Below, piece after piece: positions 25,575 to 32,735 of a stretch of 64,000 nt of DNA (positions are counted from its first letter, which is position 1; each line of letters begins with the position of its first letter). The translations under genes and the position numbers were made by a program. Source of the stretch: PMG-095 sp035548415 (GTDB taxonomy: Bacteria > Myxococcota_A > Polyangia > Polyangiales > Polyangiaceae); NCBI GenBank assembly GCA_035548415.1, contig DASZTA010000044.1, positions 53,020 to 117,019 of the forward strand. The letters are read 5' to 3'. The notes under the pieces were generated by a model. The model did not search any database. It was not told the DNA's origin and saw only the letters and a program-made list of their open reading frames with translations.

Positions 25575-26546
25575 TCATCGCCCGAGCTGGATCTTGTATC
25601 GCGGCACGTTGCTCTTGCGCACCTCGATCGCGAGTTCATGCAGCTCACGATGGTTGGCGACCATGAGCTCGAGCAACGCTTTCCCTGCCTGCTTGCAGCG
25701 GTCGATAAGAGCTGCGATGCCAGCGTGGGTTACGACATCGATCAACCGATGGATGATCTCACCATCGACCTCGAAGGTCTTCGACACCGTGAACCAGTGA
25801 ACGTCGGACAGGGTTCGAGTTACCGGATCGTAAAGATGCAGCGTCGGGGTATGTACGGCCAGCGTCGGCATGAACGAATCCAGTGCAGGTACGGGCGAGA
25901 CGGCGACACCAACGCTCTGCAGATGCTCCGAGGCCTCACGCTCGAGCCACGTTGTCGCAGCCACGAGCGTTTGCAGGCCATCATGGATTCGAACATTCTC
26001 ATCACCGGTGTCGCCAGACGCAAACGGTGGATAGTTGGGGCCCTTGTCTTTTCGCCGCACAACCGCCCAGTGTGCGCAGAACGGCGCATCGAGAAAGGGG
26101 GCCAGCGAATCTCCTATGCCCGGGCTGTTGAGAAACAGCGGCGCATGCGAGCCGTCCTTCGGAAGAATACCGAAACTCGGGCATCCGTGGAACTTCGCAC
26201 GCCATGCCACAAGCTGGTTGCGCTCGGGTGGCGGTATCAGAATGCCGACCAGTCGCAATGGTTCCTGGAGTTTCTTCGCCTCAACCAGTGGCGTGATTCC
26301 AGCGCTCATTACGTGATCAACGACCGCTGTTGTTTCGCGAACACGCGCGACGAGATCGATCTCCCTCGATACCAAACCATCACCGCCGCGTTCCGGATCG
26401 CGCACACGAAAGCGTTGACCCAGCGTTGGGTCCATGCCCGCCGCGGCGAACTGTTGATAGAGCGCTACTTCAAAGGGGTAGCCGCTGCTCTCCAGCGCAT
26501 CAACGATCTGTTCGCGCGTGATCGGGGTGTCCTTGTCGATTCCCAT
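25575..26546 (-). CDS. PD-(D/E)XK nuclease-like protein (restriction-type)
   Basis: A 323-residue protein. Near the N-terminus the segment SGYPFEVALYQQF is followed by the acidic strand REIDLVARV (Asp64) and TPLVEAKKLQ (Glu89-x-Lys91). This spacing of D...ExK is the signature of the PD-(D/E)XK nuclease fold, as in Mrr-like enzymes. The remaining 230 residues are unassigned. It lies 9 bp downstream of the GvpU-like gene in the same operon, opposite to the phage genes, and its DNA is visibly less GC-rich. A defence role is plausible, not shown. Confidence 0.65.
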   Translation of the reverse strand: MGIDKDTPITREQIVDALESSGYPFEVALYQQFAAAGMDPTLGQRFRVRDPERGGDGLVSREIDLVARVRETTAVVDHVMSAGITPLVEAKKLQEPLRLVGILIPPPERNQLVAWRAKFHGCPSFGILPKDGSHAPLFLNSPGIGDSLAPFLDAPFCAHWAVVRRKDKGPNYPPFASGDTGDENVRIHDGLQTLVAATTWLEREASEHLQSVGVAVSPVPALDSFMPTLAVHTPTLHLYDPVTRTLSDVHWFTVSKTFEVDGEIIHRLIDVVTHAGIAALIDRCKQAGKALLELMVANHRELHELAIEVRKSNVPRYKIQLGR

Positions 26547-26555
26547 ATAAAGCGC

Positions 26556-26984
26556 TCAACCTTCCTGCATCGCGCCGATGATAAAGCCGTCCACCTCCGA
26601 CAGTCGGCCGCGCCACCACTTCTTGCTCTCTTGCGGGATGCCGTTGGCTCCTGGTTTGAAAAAACGAGCGTTGCGAATGTGGATGTACCCAGGCGCTTGC
26701 TTTTCGTTGGAATAGAGTTTCTCAGCAAGCTCCCCCATGGCCTTGGCGATGCTGTCACGCTTTCCGCCAGTGAGTGCTGCGTCCAATCCCTCGCCCGTTT
26801 CCTCGAGATAGTCGGCGCCGGAGGCGAGCTGGCCCGTTACCAACAGGCCTCCAACCTGCAGCGTGATGCCCAGGCCAGCGCCTCGCAAGCTGTTCATGAT
26901 GGTGACCAACGCCGACAGGAACCAATCTTGCGATGGTGGTGTGGGCGGGGTGAGGGAGCGAGCATCATTTTCACTGTCGGGCAT
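26556..26984 (-). CDS. GvpU-like protein
   Basis: A 142-residue protein matching the gas vesicle accessory protein GvpU pattern: LGITLQVGGLLVTGQLASG, then YIHIRNARFF, then WWRGRLSEVDGFIIGAM. It has an excellent ribosome site (GGAGG, 8 bases before ATG 26984). No gvpA or other gas-vesicle gene is present, so the protein must have another use here. It precedes the nuclease-like gene by 9 bp, forming a two-gene cargo operon divergent from a ribbon-helix-helix regulator. Confidence 0.72.
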   Translation of the reverse strand: MPDSENDARSLTPPTPPSQDWFLSALVTIMNSLRGAGLGITLQVGGLLVTGQLASGADYLEETGEGLDAALTGGKRDSIAKAMGELAEKLYSNEKQAPGYIHIRNARFFKPGANGIPQESKKWWRGRLSEVDGFIIGAMQEG

Positions 26985-27109
26985 CGTGGGTCCTCCGTGC
27001 CATTGGGAAGTCTTTCGGTATCTGAAAGCGCGAGGAGAATCACGCGTTTACGCGCGCGTTCGAAAAAGTACCTTGCGCATCGGGTCCGCACGAGGTACCT
27101 CAGGGGTGC

Positions 27110-27319
27110 ATGGTGGATCGCGAGTTCCAGTTCAAGATTCGGCTCTCCGCTGAAGAAGCGCAGTGGCTGGAGGAATTGGCTGAGGCCGACGGCGTCACGA
27201 AGACCGACTTCTTGCGGCTCATGCTGCGGGACGAGCGGAAGCGACGGATGCCGCCAGAGCCAAGGCCAAAGCCAGTCTTGGCGAAGCGCTCGCAGTCACC
27301 GGCACCAAAGAAACGCTAG
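27110..27319 (+). CDS. Ribbon-helix-helix-like regulator
   Basis: A 69-residue protein. The N-terminal FQFKIRLSAEEAQWLEELAE ADGVTKTDFLRLMLR pattern (strand, helix, turn, helix) fits a ribbon-helix-helix DNA-binding domain, and it ends in a basic Pro-rich tail. It is transcribed divergently from the GvpU-like/nuclease pair across a 125-bp gap, a usual place for an autoregulatory repressor of cargo genes. Confidence 0.6.
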   Translation: MVDREFQFKIRLSAEEAQWLEELAEADGVTKTDFLRLMLRDERKRRMPPEPRPKPVLAKRSQSPAPKKR

Positions 27320-27389
27320 CCCAACCCATAGCGGGGCCCGCGCTGTTACAGCAGCTCGAGCCCCAGTCACCACAGGAAGGTAAGTTCCA

Positions 27390-27791
27390 ATGGCAACGAA
27401 GAAGACCGTATCACGTTCGAAGGCACAGGGGACAGGGCGAGGAGCGCGCGCGAAGGCGCACGACCGCCGCGGGCTCACGCAGGCCGCCAGGCAGGAGGTC
27501 GAGGGCAAGGTCGCACGCGATTACTTGGGCCGACTGACAGAGGCCCTCGAGAAGGCGGCGCCGAAGCCGCAGCCGATCGTGACAGCTGCGATCGGTCCCG
27601 ACGGGGCTCGTGAGATGTTAGCCGCCGAGTTGCACGACCTCGTCGACAGCCTGGGGGAAGCTCTGGGCGACATCATCGAGGCGCACATGGAGGACGACTC
27701 CGAGTCCTTCGGTGAGGCGCTGCGCCGCGTGAACAGCGCGCGCGTCGTGCTCCAGGGAGAGGCCGCAAAGCTCAAGGCGGTGCAGCCGTGA
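27390..27791 (+). CDS. Hypothetical element protein
   Basis: A 133-residue protein with a strongly basic N-terminus (MATKKTVSRSKAQGTGRGAR) and a helical, acidic C-terminal half. A ribosome site AGGAAGG precedes the ATG. It overlaps the next gene by ATGA. No family recognised; DNA association is possible from the basic start. Confidence 0.55.
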   Translation: MATKKTVSRSKAQGTGRGARAKAHDRRGLTQAARQEVEGKVARDYLGRLTEALEKAAPKPQPIVTAAIGPDGAREMLAAELHDLVDSLGEALGDIIEAHMEDDSESFGEALRRVNSARVVLQGEAAKLKAVQP

Positions 27792-28072
27792 GCACCCCTG
27801 CAGACCCCACAGACCTGCGCCTCGCCGCGGCCGTCGTGGCGCCCTGGGCCTGCGCCTCGGAGCCGCCGCCGTTGGTGCTTGCCGTCGAGGCCCTGAACCA
27901 ACTCAGCGCCGAGCTCTGCGTCCTGCGCGCTGCTCTCTGCGAAGGCGACGAGGGCGAAGGCCCGCTCGCGACGGAGATCGTGAGCCGCGCTATCACGGGC
28001 ATCGAGGAGCGCGCCCGCGTCGCTGCCCAAGTCGCCGAGCGGCTCAGCAAGAAGCGCGAGGTGCGCCAATGA
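27788..28072 (+). CDS. Tandem small paralogue 1
   Basis: A 94-residue helical protein with LSAELCVLRAALCEGDEGEG and ITGIEERARVAAQVAERLS. The same spacing of a leading helix, a short loop and an '(I/V)EER(A/L)RxAA' helix recurs in the two genes downstream, so the three are likely paralogues. Function unknown. Overlaps both neighbours by 4 nt. Confidence 0.55.
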   Translation: MSTPADPTDLRLAAAVVAPWACASEPPPLVLAVEALNQLSAELCVLRAALCEGDEGEGPLATEIVSRAITGIEERARVAAQVAERLSKKREVRQ

Positions 28073-28371
28073 ACGGCATTCGACGCGTCGACGATGGCGC
28101 AGACGAGGACATGGTCGCGATGGGTGCGGGCTGGTTTATCAGCGCATTCGACGTTGCGATTGGAAACAGCAGGGCCGAAGTCCTAGACCGATTCTCAGAC
28201 GATCTCCGTGCGCTGATCAACGCTGTCGAAAGCGACGATTCGTTGATCAGGATCGACGCCGATGAGTTCTTGAAGCGCGTCGAGCAGCTGCAGTTTCGGA
28301 TGTCGGTCGCCGCCGAATGGGCGGAGCGGCTTGAACGACTCGAGCGCCTTAGCGAGCGAGGTGGCCGATGA
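28069..28371 (+). CDS. Tandem small paralogue 2 (diverged)
   Basis: A 100-residue protein. FSDDLRALINAVESDDSLI and VEQLQFRMSVAAEWAERLE align in position with the helices of the flanking genes, but it is the most diverged and least GC-rich of the three. No recognised domain. Linked by ATGA overlaps. Confidence 0.5.
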   Translation: MNGIRRVDDGADEDMVAMGAGWFISAFDVAIGNSRAEVLDRFSDDLRALINAVESDDSLIRIDADEFLKRVEQLQFRMSVAAEWAERLERLERLSERGGR

Positions 28372-28631
28372 CCGCCGAGCAAGCGAAGCTCATCGCAGCC
28401 GCGCTCACAGCCAACCACGAAGCCGATCACGACGTGGCCGTCGGCGCCTGCCTGCAGGCCGCTGACGAGCTCTGCGTGATCAGCCAGGCGATCAGCCAGG
28501 GTGCGAGCGACTACCTGATCCACAACGCCCTCGCGGGCGTCGAGGAGCGGCTGCGGGCCGCGGCGGCGCTCGCGGGCGAGCTCGAGCTGGCGCGCGAAGC
28601 GGGTGACGAGCCAGTGGAGGCGCGGTCATGA
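28368..28631 (+). CDS. Tandem small paralogue 3
   Basis: An 87-residue protein. ADELCVISQAISQGASD and LAGVEERLRAAAALAGELE correspond to ELCVLRAAL and ITGIEERARVAAQVAERL of the gene at 27788. Function unknown; coupled by overlap to its neighbours. Confidence 0.55.
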   Translation: MTAEQAKLIAAALTANHEADHDVAVGACLQAADELCVISQAISQGASDYLIHNALAGVEERLRAAAALAGELELAREAGDEPVEARS

Positions 28632-29035
28632 CCTGGTCGGCACGCATCGAGCACACGCCGGCCGGGCTCGCGCTGACTTTCGGCGCGCCGCTCAGCCGGC
28701 TCGACATGGCGCCCGAGGTCGCGCAGCACCTGGCAAGCTTGCTGGCCGTTGAGGCGCGGCATCGGATGGCGGGCGTGGTGCGCGAGCTTGTCGAAACCCG
28801 CCAAACGGGTGACGACGGGTTCAACCCCGTTCGAGCCGAAAACAAGCCAAACGCACTGACGGTGCGCCGGAGCCAAAAGCGCCTGTACGTCGGTAGTACC
28901 GACGCCAGCAGGGGTGATCGGCGGGAAGCTATCTTGAACATACAATTGGCAGAAAACATGCCGGTTCAGGTGATCGGCAGCGTGCACGCCCTGTGCTGCG
29001 ATTGCGATGCCTGCTTGAACGGAGTCCGCCCGTGA
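28628..29035 (+). CDS. Hypothetical element protein
   Basis: A 135-residue protein. The first half (GLALTFGAPLSRLDMAPEVA) looks beta-then-helix; the second half differs in style and ends with a cysteine-rich tail (HALCCDCDACLNG), possibly a metal site. Unrecognised. Coupled to both neighbours. Confidence 0.5.
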   Translation: MTWSARIEHTPAGLALTFGAPLSRLDMAPEVAQHLASLLAVEARHRMAGVVRELVETRQTGDDGFNPVRAENKPNALTVRRSQKRLYVGSTDASRGDRREAILNIQLAENMPVQVIGSVHALCCDCDACLNGVRP

Positions 29036-29196
29036 CCCGCGCCCAACGCATCGCACGCATCCGCCGCGACCTGGACGAGCTGAAGGCTCGCATGCAGCGG
29101 ATCGAGTCCGAAACCTTCGCGGGCAAACGCAACGTCGACGAGCTCGTCGCGGAGCTCAAACAGCTCGAGAACGGAGAAGCGGGGCAAGATGGTTGA
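29032..29196 (+). CDS. Small coiled-coil ORF, 54 residues
   Basis: The product is almost one long charged helix (RIRRDLDELKARMQRIESE ... VDELVAELKQLEN), a likely coiled coil. It starts at GTG 29032 overlapping the previous stop and overlaps the next gene by 8 bp. It may form an oligomer or bind the cyclase-like protein; no direct evidence. Confidence 0.5.
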   Translation: MTRAQRIARIRRDLDELKARMQRIESETFAGKRNVDELVAELKQLENGEAGQDG

Positions 29197-29992
29197 CGAA
29201 GCAGAGGTAGTGCTTGGTGAAGGTACCGCCGCGGTGCTCGATGTCCTTGGATTCAAGGCCGCGCGGAGAACTCATGGCGTCGAGAAGCTAGTGAGCGCTG
29301 TTCGGCGACTCCGCCAGCACATGGAGATGGATGAGGGCGTTCGGCAAATCTTTGGTGGTACCTCGACCACTACGGCGGCGTTTTCCGATTCAGTCATTCT
29401 GACCAAGGCAGCGGGCCAGCTCGACGCCGATGGTACACGCGAGACGCTAAGTCAGACCGTCGAGCACACGGCTGCCGCCGCCGCGCAGCTAGTCACTGAT
29501 GCGATCTCGGGCGATGTCCCGCTTCCTTTTCGCGGTTGCATCGCCGCAGGACCGCTGCTCGTGTTCGGCGATATTTTCGTTGGAGACGCAATAGACGCCG
29601 CGGCAGAGTTCGCGGAGCAGGCCCTAGCTGCCGTCGTTTGGCTCGCGCCCTCGGCTTTGAAGGCACTGTCGGCGTCGAGACGGCGGTCGATACTTATGCT
29701 CGTCGAGTGGGAGGTCCCGCTGCGCGGCGGGCGGATTGAGACGCTGGTGGTGAATCCGTTTTGGCAGTCGGCACTTCTAACCCCGACACAAGAGAACGCC
29801 GAAGCAGAGTTTGCTGAGCTGACAACGAAACTTCTCGCACCATTCGATGGTGTGGACGCGCTCGATGTCGCGCAGAAACGTCAGAATACCGCGTCGTTTC
29901 TGCGCCATGCCGCCGCCGTTTCGCGCGACAAGTGGAAGGACCTTGAGGACCACACCTGGCGCAGAACTGCTCGAGAAGGGAGCGACCACTAA
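29189..29992 (+). CDS. Class III nucleotide cyclase-like protein
   Basis: A 267-residue protein with the layout of a class III adenylate/guanylate cyclase homology domain. VLDVLGF carries the first metal-binding Asp (residue 18); AFSDSVIL carries the second (Asp67); PFRGCIAAGPLLVFGDIFVGDAID (residues 114-136, given in part) matches the 'RxGIxxGxxxxxxxxGxxxxxA' core. No membrane or receptor part is present. Its DNA is less GC-rich than the phage genes. It lies just upstream of int with a 1-bp overlap. A defence cyclase (Pycsar-like) is possible, but no known effector is adjacent. It could also be an inactive homologue. Confidence 0.55.
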   Translation: MVDEAEVVLGEGTAAVLDVLGFKAARRTHGVEKLVSAVRRLRQHMEMDEGVRQIFGGTSTTTAAFSDSVILTKAAGQLDADGTRETLSQTVEHTAAAAAQLVTDAISGDVPLPFRGCIAAGPLLVFGDIFVGDAIDAAAEFAEQALAAVVWLAPSALKALSASRRRSILMLVEWEVPLRGGRIETLVVNPFWQSALLTPTQENAEAEFAELTTKLLAPFDGVDALDVAQKRQNTASFLRHAAAVSRDKWKDLEDHTWRRTAREGSDH

Positions 29993-31404
29993 TGCCCAAC
30001 CCGATCACGGGCGAAGTCCGCTGGACCGAGCAAGGCGCCGTCGCGCGCATAACCATCGAAGGCAAGGAGCGGCAGTCGCTCCCAATGCCCACATGCAAGA
30101 CCAAAGAAGCAGCGGCCGAGCGATGCACCTTCGTCGCGACGCTGGCGGCGCAGCTGCGCAAAGCAGGCGTCGTCAAGACCCGCGAAGCCATGGAGCTGCT
30201 GAGGACGGCCGCCGCGTGTCCGCCGCAACTGCTTCCGGGCGTCGAGCAAGTAGCCCGTGAGCTGATCGGAGGCGACTTCAAGCCCGGGCCCACGGTCCCG
30301 ACGTTCGGTGAATTCGCGAAGCGTTGGACGTCGGGGGAGCTCGCCAGGCTCTACCCGGATCACGTGAAGACCAAGGACGCCGAGCAGGACAAGAAGCGCC
30401 TCGCGAAGATCTGCGCGGTGCCGTTCGGCGTGACGCTAATCGGCGACGTGCCCATTGATCGCTTTGGGCTGGACCACGCGGAGACCGTTATGGCGAGCTT
30501 GCCCGACGACGTGAGGCGGTCGGCGACGCGCCGACACTACGCCCAGCTCGTGCATCGCACGCTGCAGCTCGCCGTCTACCCGTGCCGGCTCATCCCCGCC
30601 AACCCGCTGCCGAAAGGGTTCCTGCCGAAGATCGGGCGGCCGCCGGGCTATCCGTACCTATACCCGACCGAAGACACGCGACTGCTCGAGCACGCCGCGA
30701 CGCCGCTCGCGCTTCGACTGCTCTTCGGCTTTCTCAGCCGCGAGGGGTGCCGCGAGGGCGAGGCCTTCGCGCTGAAGGTGCGCGACTTCGACCTCGATAC
30801 CGGGTCCGTGAGCCTGGACGACAACAAAACCGACGATCCACGGAGCTGGGCGCTCGACCCCGGCACCGTTCGGGCACTGCGCGTCTGGGTAGCGATGCGC
30901 GGCGCCGCTGCGAATGACTATATGTTCGTGGACGACAACGGCGGACCGCTCACGCCCGAGCACCGGCTGGCCGAGGGCTTGCGGGCGAGCCTGCACGCCG
31001 CTGGAGCCACCCGCGCCGAGCTCCACACCGATGGCACCAACCGGCGCAAGCTGCGCGTGCACGACCTCCGAGCGACCTTCGTGACGCTGTCGCTGGCCAA
31101 CGGTCGAAGCGAGACGTGGGTAGCGGATCGGACGGGCCACCGGTCCAGCCAGATGATCAACCGGTACCGCCGGCAGGCGCGCGGCGCGCACGAGCTCGGC
31201 CTCGGGCCGCTGCTGCCGCTCGACCAAGCTATTGACGAGCTGTGCCCGCGCCAGCCCACCCGCGACCAATGGCAACTCGAAGCTACAAAAGGCGAGCGGG
31301 GCGACCAGTTTCCTGATCGCCCCGGAATCGCCCCGAAAGTTGTGTCCCGGGACGGAATTGAACCGCCGACACGAGGATTTTCAATCCTCTGCTCTACCGA
31401 CTGA
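29992..31404 (+). CDS. int: Tyrosine recombinase (integrase) with attP in its coding sequence
   Basis: A 470-residue phage-type tyrosine recombinase. Catalytic residues visible: Arg254 (EGCREGEAFALKV), His357 and Arg360 (HDLRATFVTLS), His383 (TGHRSSQ) and Tyr392 (INRYRR). Catalysis is therefore complete well before the att site. The last 20 or so codons run through the tRNA-Phe gene on the opposite strand, ending IEPPTRGFSI-LCSTD. On the excised circle the last five residues would be replaced by 95 from 13546-13833, giving about 560 residues. The ATG overlaps the previous stop (TAATG). Confidence 0.93.
   Translation: MPNPITGEVRWTEQGAVARITIEGKERQSLPMPTCKTKEAAAERCTFVATLAAQLRKAGVVKTREAMELLRTAAACPPQLLPGVEQVARELIGGDFKPGPTVPTFGEFAKRWTSGELARLYPDHVKTKDAEQDKKRLAKICAVPFGVTLIGDVPIDRFGLDHAETVMASLPDDVRRSATRRHYAQLVHRTLQLAVYPCRLIPANPLPKGFLPKIGRPPGYPYLYPTEDTRLLEHAATPLALRLLFGFLSREGCREGEAFALKVRDFDLDTGSVSLDDNKTDDPRSWALDPGTVRALRVWVAMRGAAANDYMFVDDNGGPLTPEHRLAEGLRASLHAAGATRAELHTDGTNRRKLRVHDLRATFVTLSLANGRSETWVADRTGHRSSQMINRYRRQARGAHELGLGPLLPLDQAIDELCPRQPTRDQWQLEATKGERGDQFPDRPGIAPKVVSRDGIEPPTRGFSILCSTD
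31343..31386. repeat. attR: tRNA-Phe 3' half shared with attL
   Basis: The right copy of the att repeat contains the complete tRNA-Phe acceptor 3' strand, T-arm, variable loop and anticodon 3' stem. Positions 31360-31386 equal 13519-13545; the five bases missing on the left are present here. The identity ends inside the anticodon stem, consistent with strand exchange at the anticodon loop, a common crossover site for tyrosine recombinases. Confidence 0.9.
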
Positions 31405-31415
31405 GCTACCGAGAC
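31343..31415 (-). tRNA. tRNA-Phe (GAA)
   Basis: The complementary strand folds as a 73-nt tRNA: a 7-bp acceptor stem GTCTCGG/CCGGGAC with one G-U pair, D-arm GCTC...GAGC, anticodon arm GAGGA-TTGAAAA-TCCTC with anticodon GAA at 31380-31382, T-arm GGCGG-TTCAATT-CCGTC. The discriminator base is A and CCA is not encoded. The 3' half is supplied by the integrated element. Confidence 0.97.
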
Positions 31416-31559
31416 AGGCGAGACAGCGGCCTGGGGGGCCGTTCCCGACGGGAAAACCGTCGAGGGAGCGGGTTCTTAGCGCAGGCTGGGTGGGGGGCGC
31501 AATCACGAAACGTCGGGAAAGTGCTGCCCGGTATCGTTCGTCCGGTAGGATGGGCGGAC

Positions 31560-32642
31560 GTGGCCAGTCTTTCGCCCTCCAGCCAGCAAAATCCCTATGC
31601 TTCCGAGGCCTACCTGCACCAGCTGCTGCAGAAGGCCAAAGCGGCCGGTGCCCGGGATGTGCATCTCAAGGTGGGCCAGCCGCCCGGCGCGCGCGTGCGA
31701 GGCTCGCTCGTGTTCTTTCGCGTCGACAAGATTCGGCCGGAGGATACCGAGGCGCTGGCGCGGCACCTGATTCGCGACCCGCAGGTGCTGAGCAACCTGA
31801 GCCAGCTGCGCGAGTACGACACGTCTTACGAGGTGTTCGGTATCGGGCGCTTTCGCGTGAACATCTATCGGCAGCGCGCGTCGCTGGCGATCGTGATGCG
31901 CATCATTCCGCACGAGGTGCCGAGTCTGGAGAAGCTCGGTGCGCCGGAGGCGTGTCGCACGCTGGCCGAGAAAGATCGCGGTTTGGTGTTGTGCGTGGGT
32001 GCGGCCGGCAACGGTAAGTCGAGCACGCTGGCGGCGATGGTCGACCACATGAACCACAACACGGCCCGCCACATCATCACCATCGAAGATCCGATCGAGT
32101 ACATTTACCAGGACGACAAGTGCTCGATCAGCCAGCGCGAGATCGGCTACGACACGCAAAGCTTTGCCAGCGCGCTCCGCGCGGCGTTGCGGCAAGATCC
32201 GGACGTGATTCAGGTGGGTGAAATCCGCGACGCCGAGACCATGGGCATCGCGCTCAAAGCCGCCGAGACCGGCCATTTGGTGATCTCGACGCTGCACACG
32301 CCGGATGTGGGCCGCACCATGAACCGCATCATCGCGCTCTCCGAGGGCGGCGATTCGGACGACCTGCGCGACCGCTTGGGGGACTCACTCCAGGGCATCA
32401 TCGCGCAGCGCCTGCTTCCGCGCGCAGACGGTCAGGGCATGGTCCTGGCCGCGGAAGTTTTGGTGATGACCGGCTCCGTGCGCGAAACGATCAAGCGCCC
32501 CATCGGCAATCCACCGCTCAAGGAGCTGATGGAATCCGGCGGCAGCATGTACGGCATGCAAACCTTCGAGATGCACATCAAAGAGCTCATCCGCGCCGGC
32601 ATCGTCGATCGCGAAGTCGGGCGGGCCGCGATGGGGTTCTGA
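31560..32642 (+). CDS. Type IV pilus retraction ATPase family protein (PilT/PilU)
   Basis: A 360-residue secretion ATPase of the PilT/PilU group. Walker A is GAAGNGKSSTLAAM, the Asp box is HIITIEDPIEYIY, Walker B RQDPDVIQVGEIRDAETM, and the His box HLVISTLHT. The C-terminus (YGMQTFEMHIKELIRAG) is PilT-like, but the AIRNLIRE motif of PilT is not conserved, so a PilU-type or accessory paralogue is more likely. The GTG at 31560 is preferred over GTG 31521 because homology starts at LHQLL about 16 residues in. No pilus neighbours are present. Confidence 0.85.
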   Translation: MASLSPSSQQNPYASEAYLHQLLQKAKAAGARDVHLKVGQPPGARVRGSLVFFRVDKIRPEDTEALARHLIRDPQVLSNLSQLREYDTSYEVFGIGRFRVNIYRQRASLAIVMRIIPHEVPSLEKLGAPEACRTLAEKDRGLVLCVGAAGNGKSSTLAAMVDHMNHNTARHIITIEDPIEYIYQDDKCSISQREIGYDTQSFASALRAALRQDPDVIQVGEIRDAETMGIALKAAETGHLVISTLHTPDVGRTMNRIIALSEGGDSDDLRDRLGDSLQGIIAQRLLPRADGQGMVLAAEVLVMTGSVRETIKRPIGNPPLKELMESGGSMYGMQTFEMHIKELIRAGIVDREVGRAAMGF

Positions 32643-32735
32643 TCACGGTCAAGCGCGCATCGAGGCCCTGCGGCCTTCGGCAACCGTCGAGCAGGTTGGC
32701 CCCAACCCGCTGCGCGAGCGCCGAAACAACTTCGC

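Larger units (their letters stand above)
13507..31386 (+). mobile_element. Integrated prophage-like element in tRNA-Phe
   Basis: An element of about 17.9 kb bounded by direct repeats of the tRNA-Phe 3' half, with a tyrosine recombinase at the tRNA end. It carries a replication initiator and helicase loader, tape-measure, baseplate J and terminase genes, an SSB, small regulators and cargo. Almost all genes lie on the plus strand with 1-4 bp overlaps; only 24721-26984 contains minus-strand genes. No portal, major capsid, head maturation, tail sheath/tube, holin or endolysin gene was recognised, so it is a reduced or satellite-like prophage rather than an evident complete phage. Its int/attP layout resembles myxophage Mx8. 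Confidence 0.88.

Noticed and set aside
25557..27383. A 608-codon plus-strand open frame
   Set aside because: It is the shadow of the GvpU-like and nuclease-like genes on the minus strand, whose products show family motifs, good ribosome sites and natural composition.
29189..29992. Complete Pycsar defence system
   Set aside because: Only a cyclase-like protein is present; no TIR or membrane effector gene is adjacent, so the system name was not assigned.
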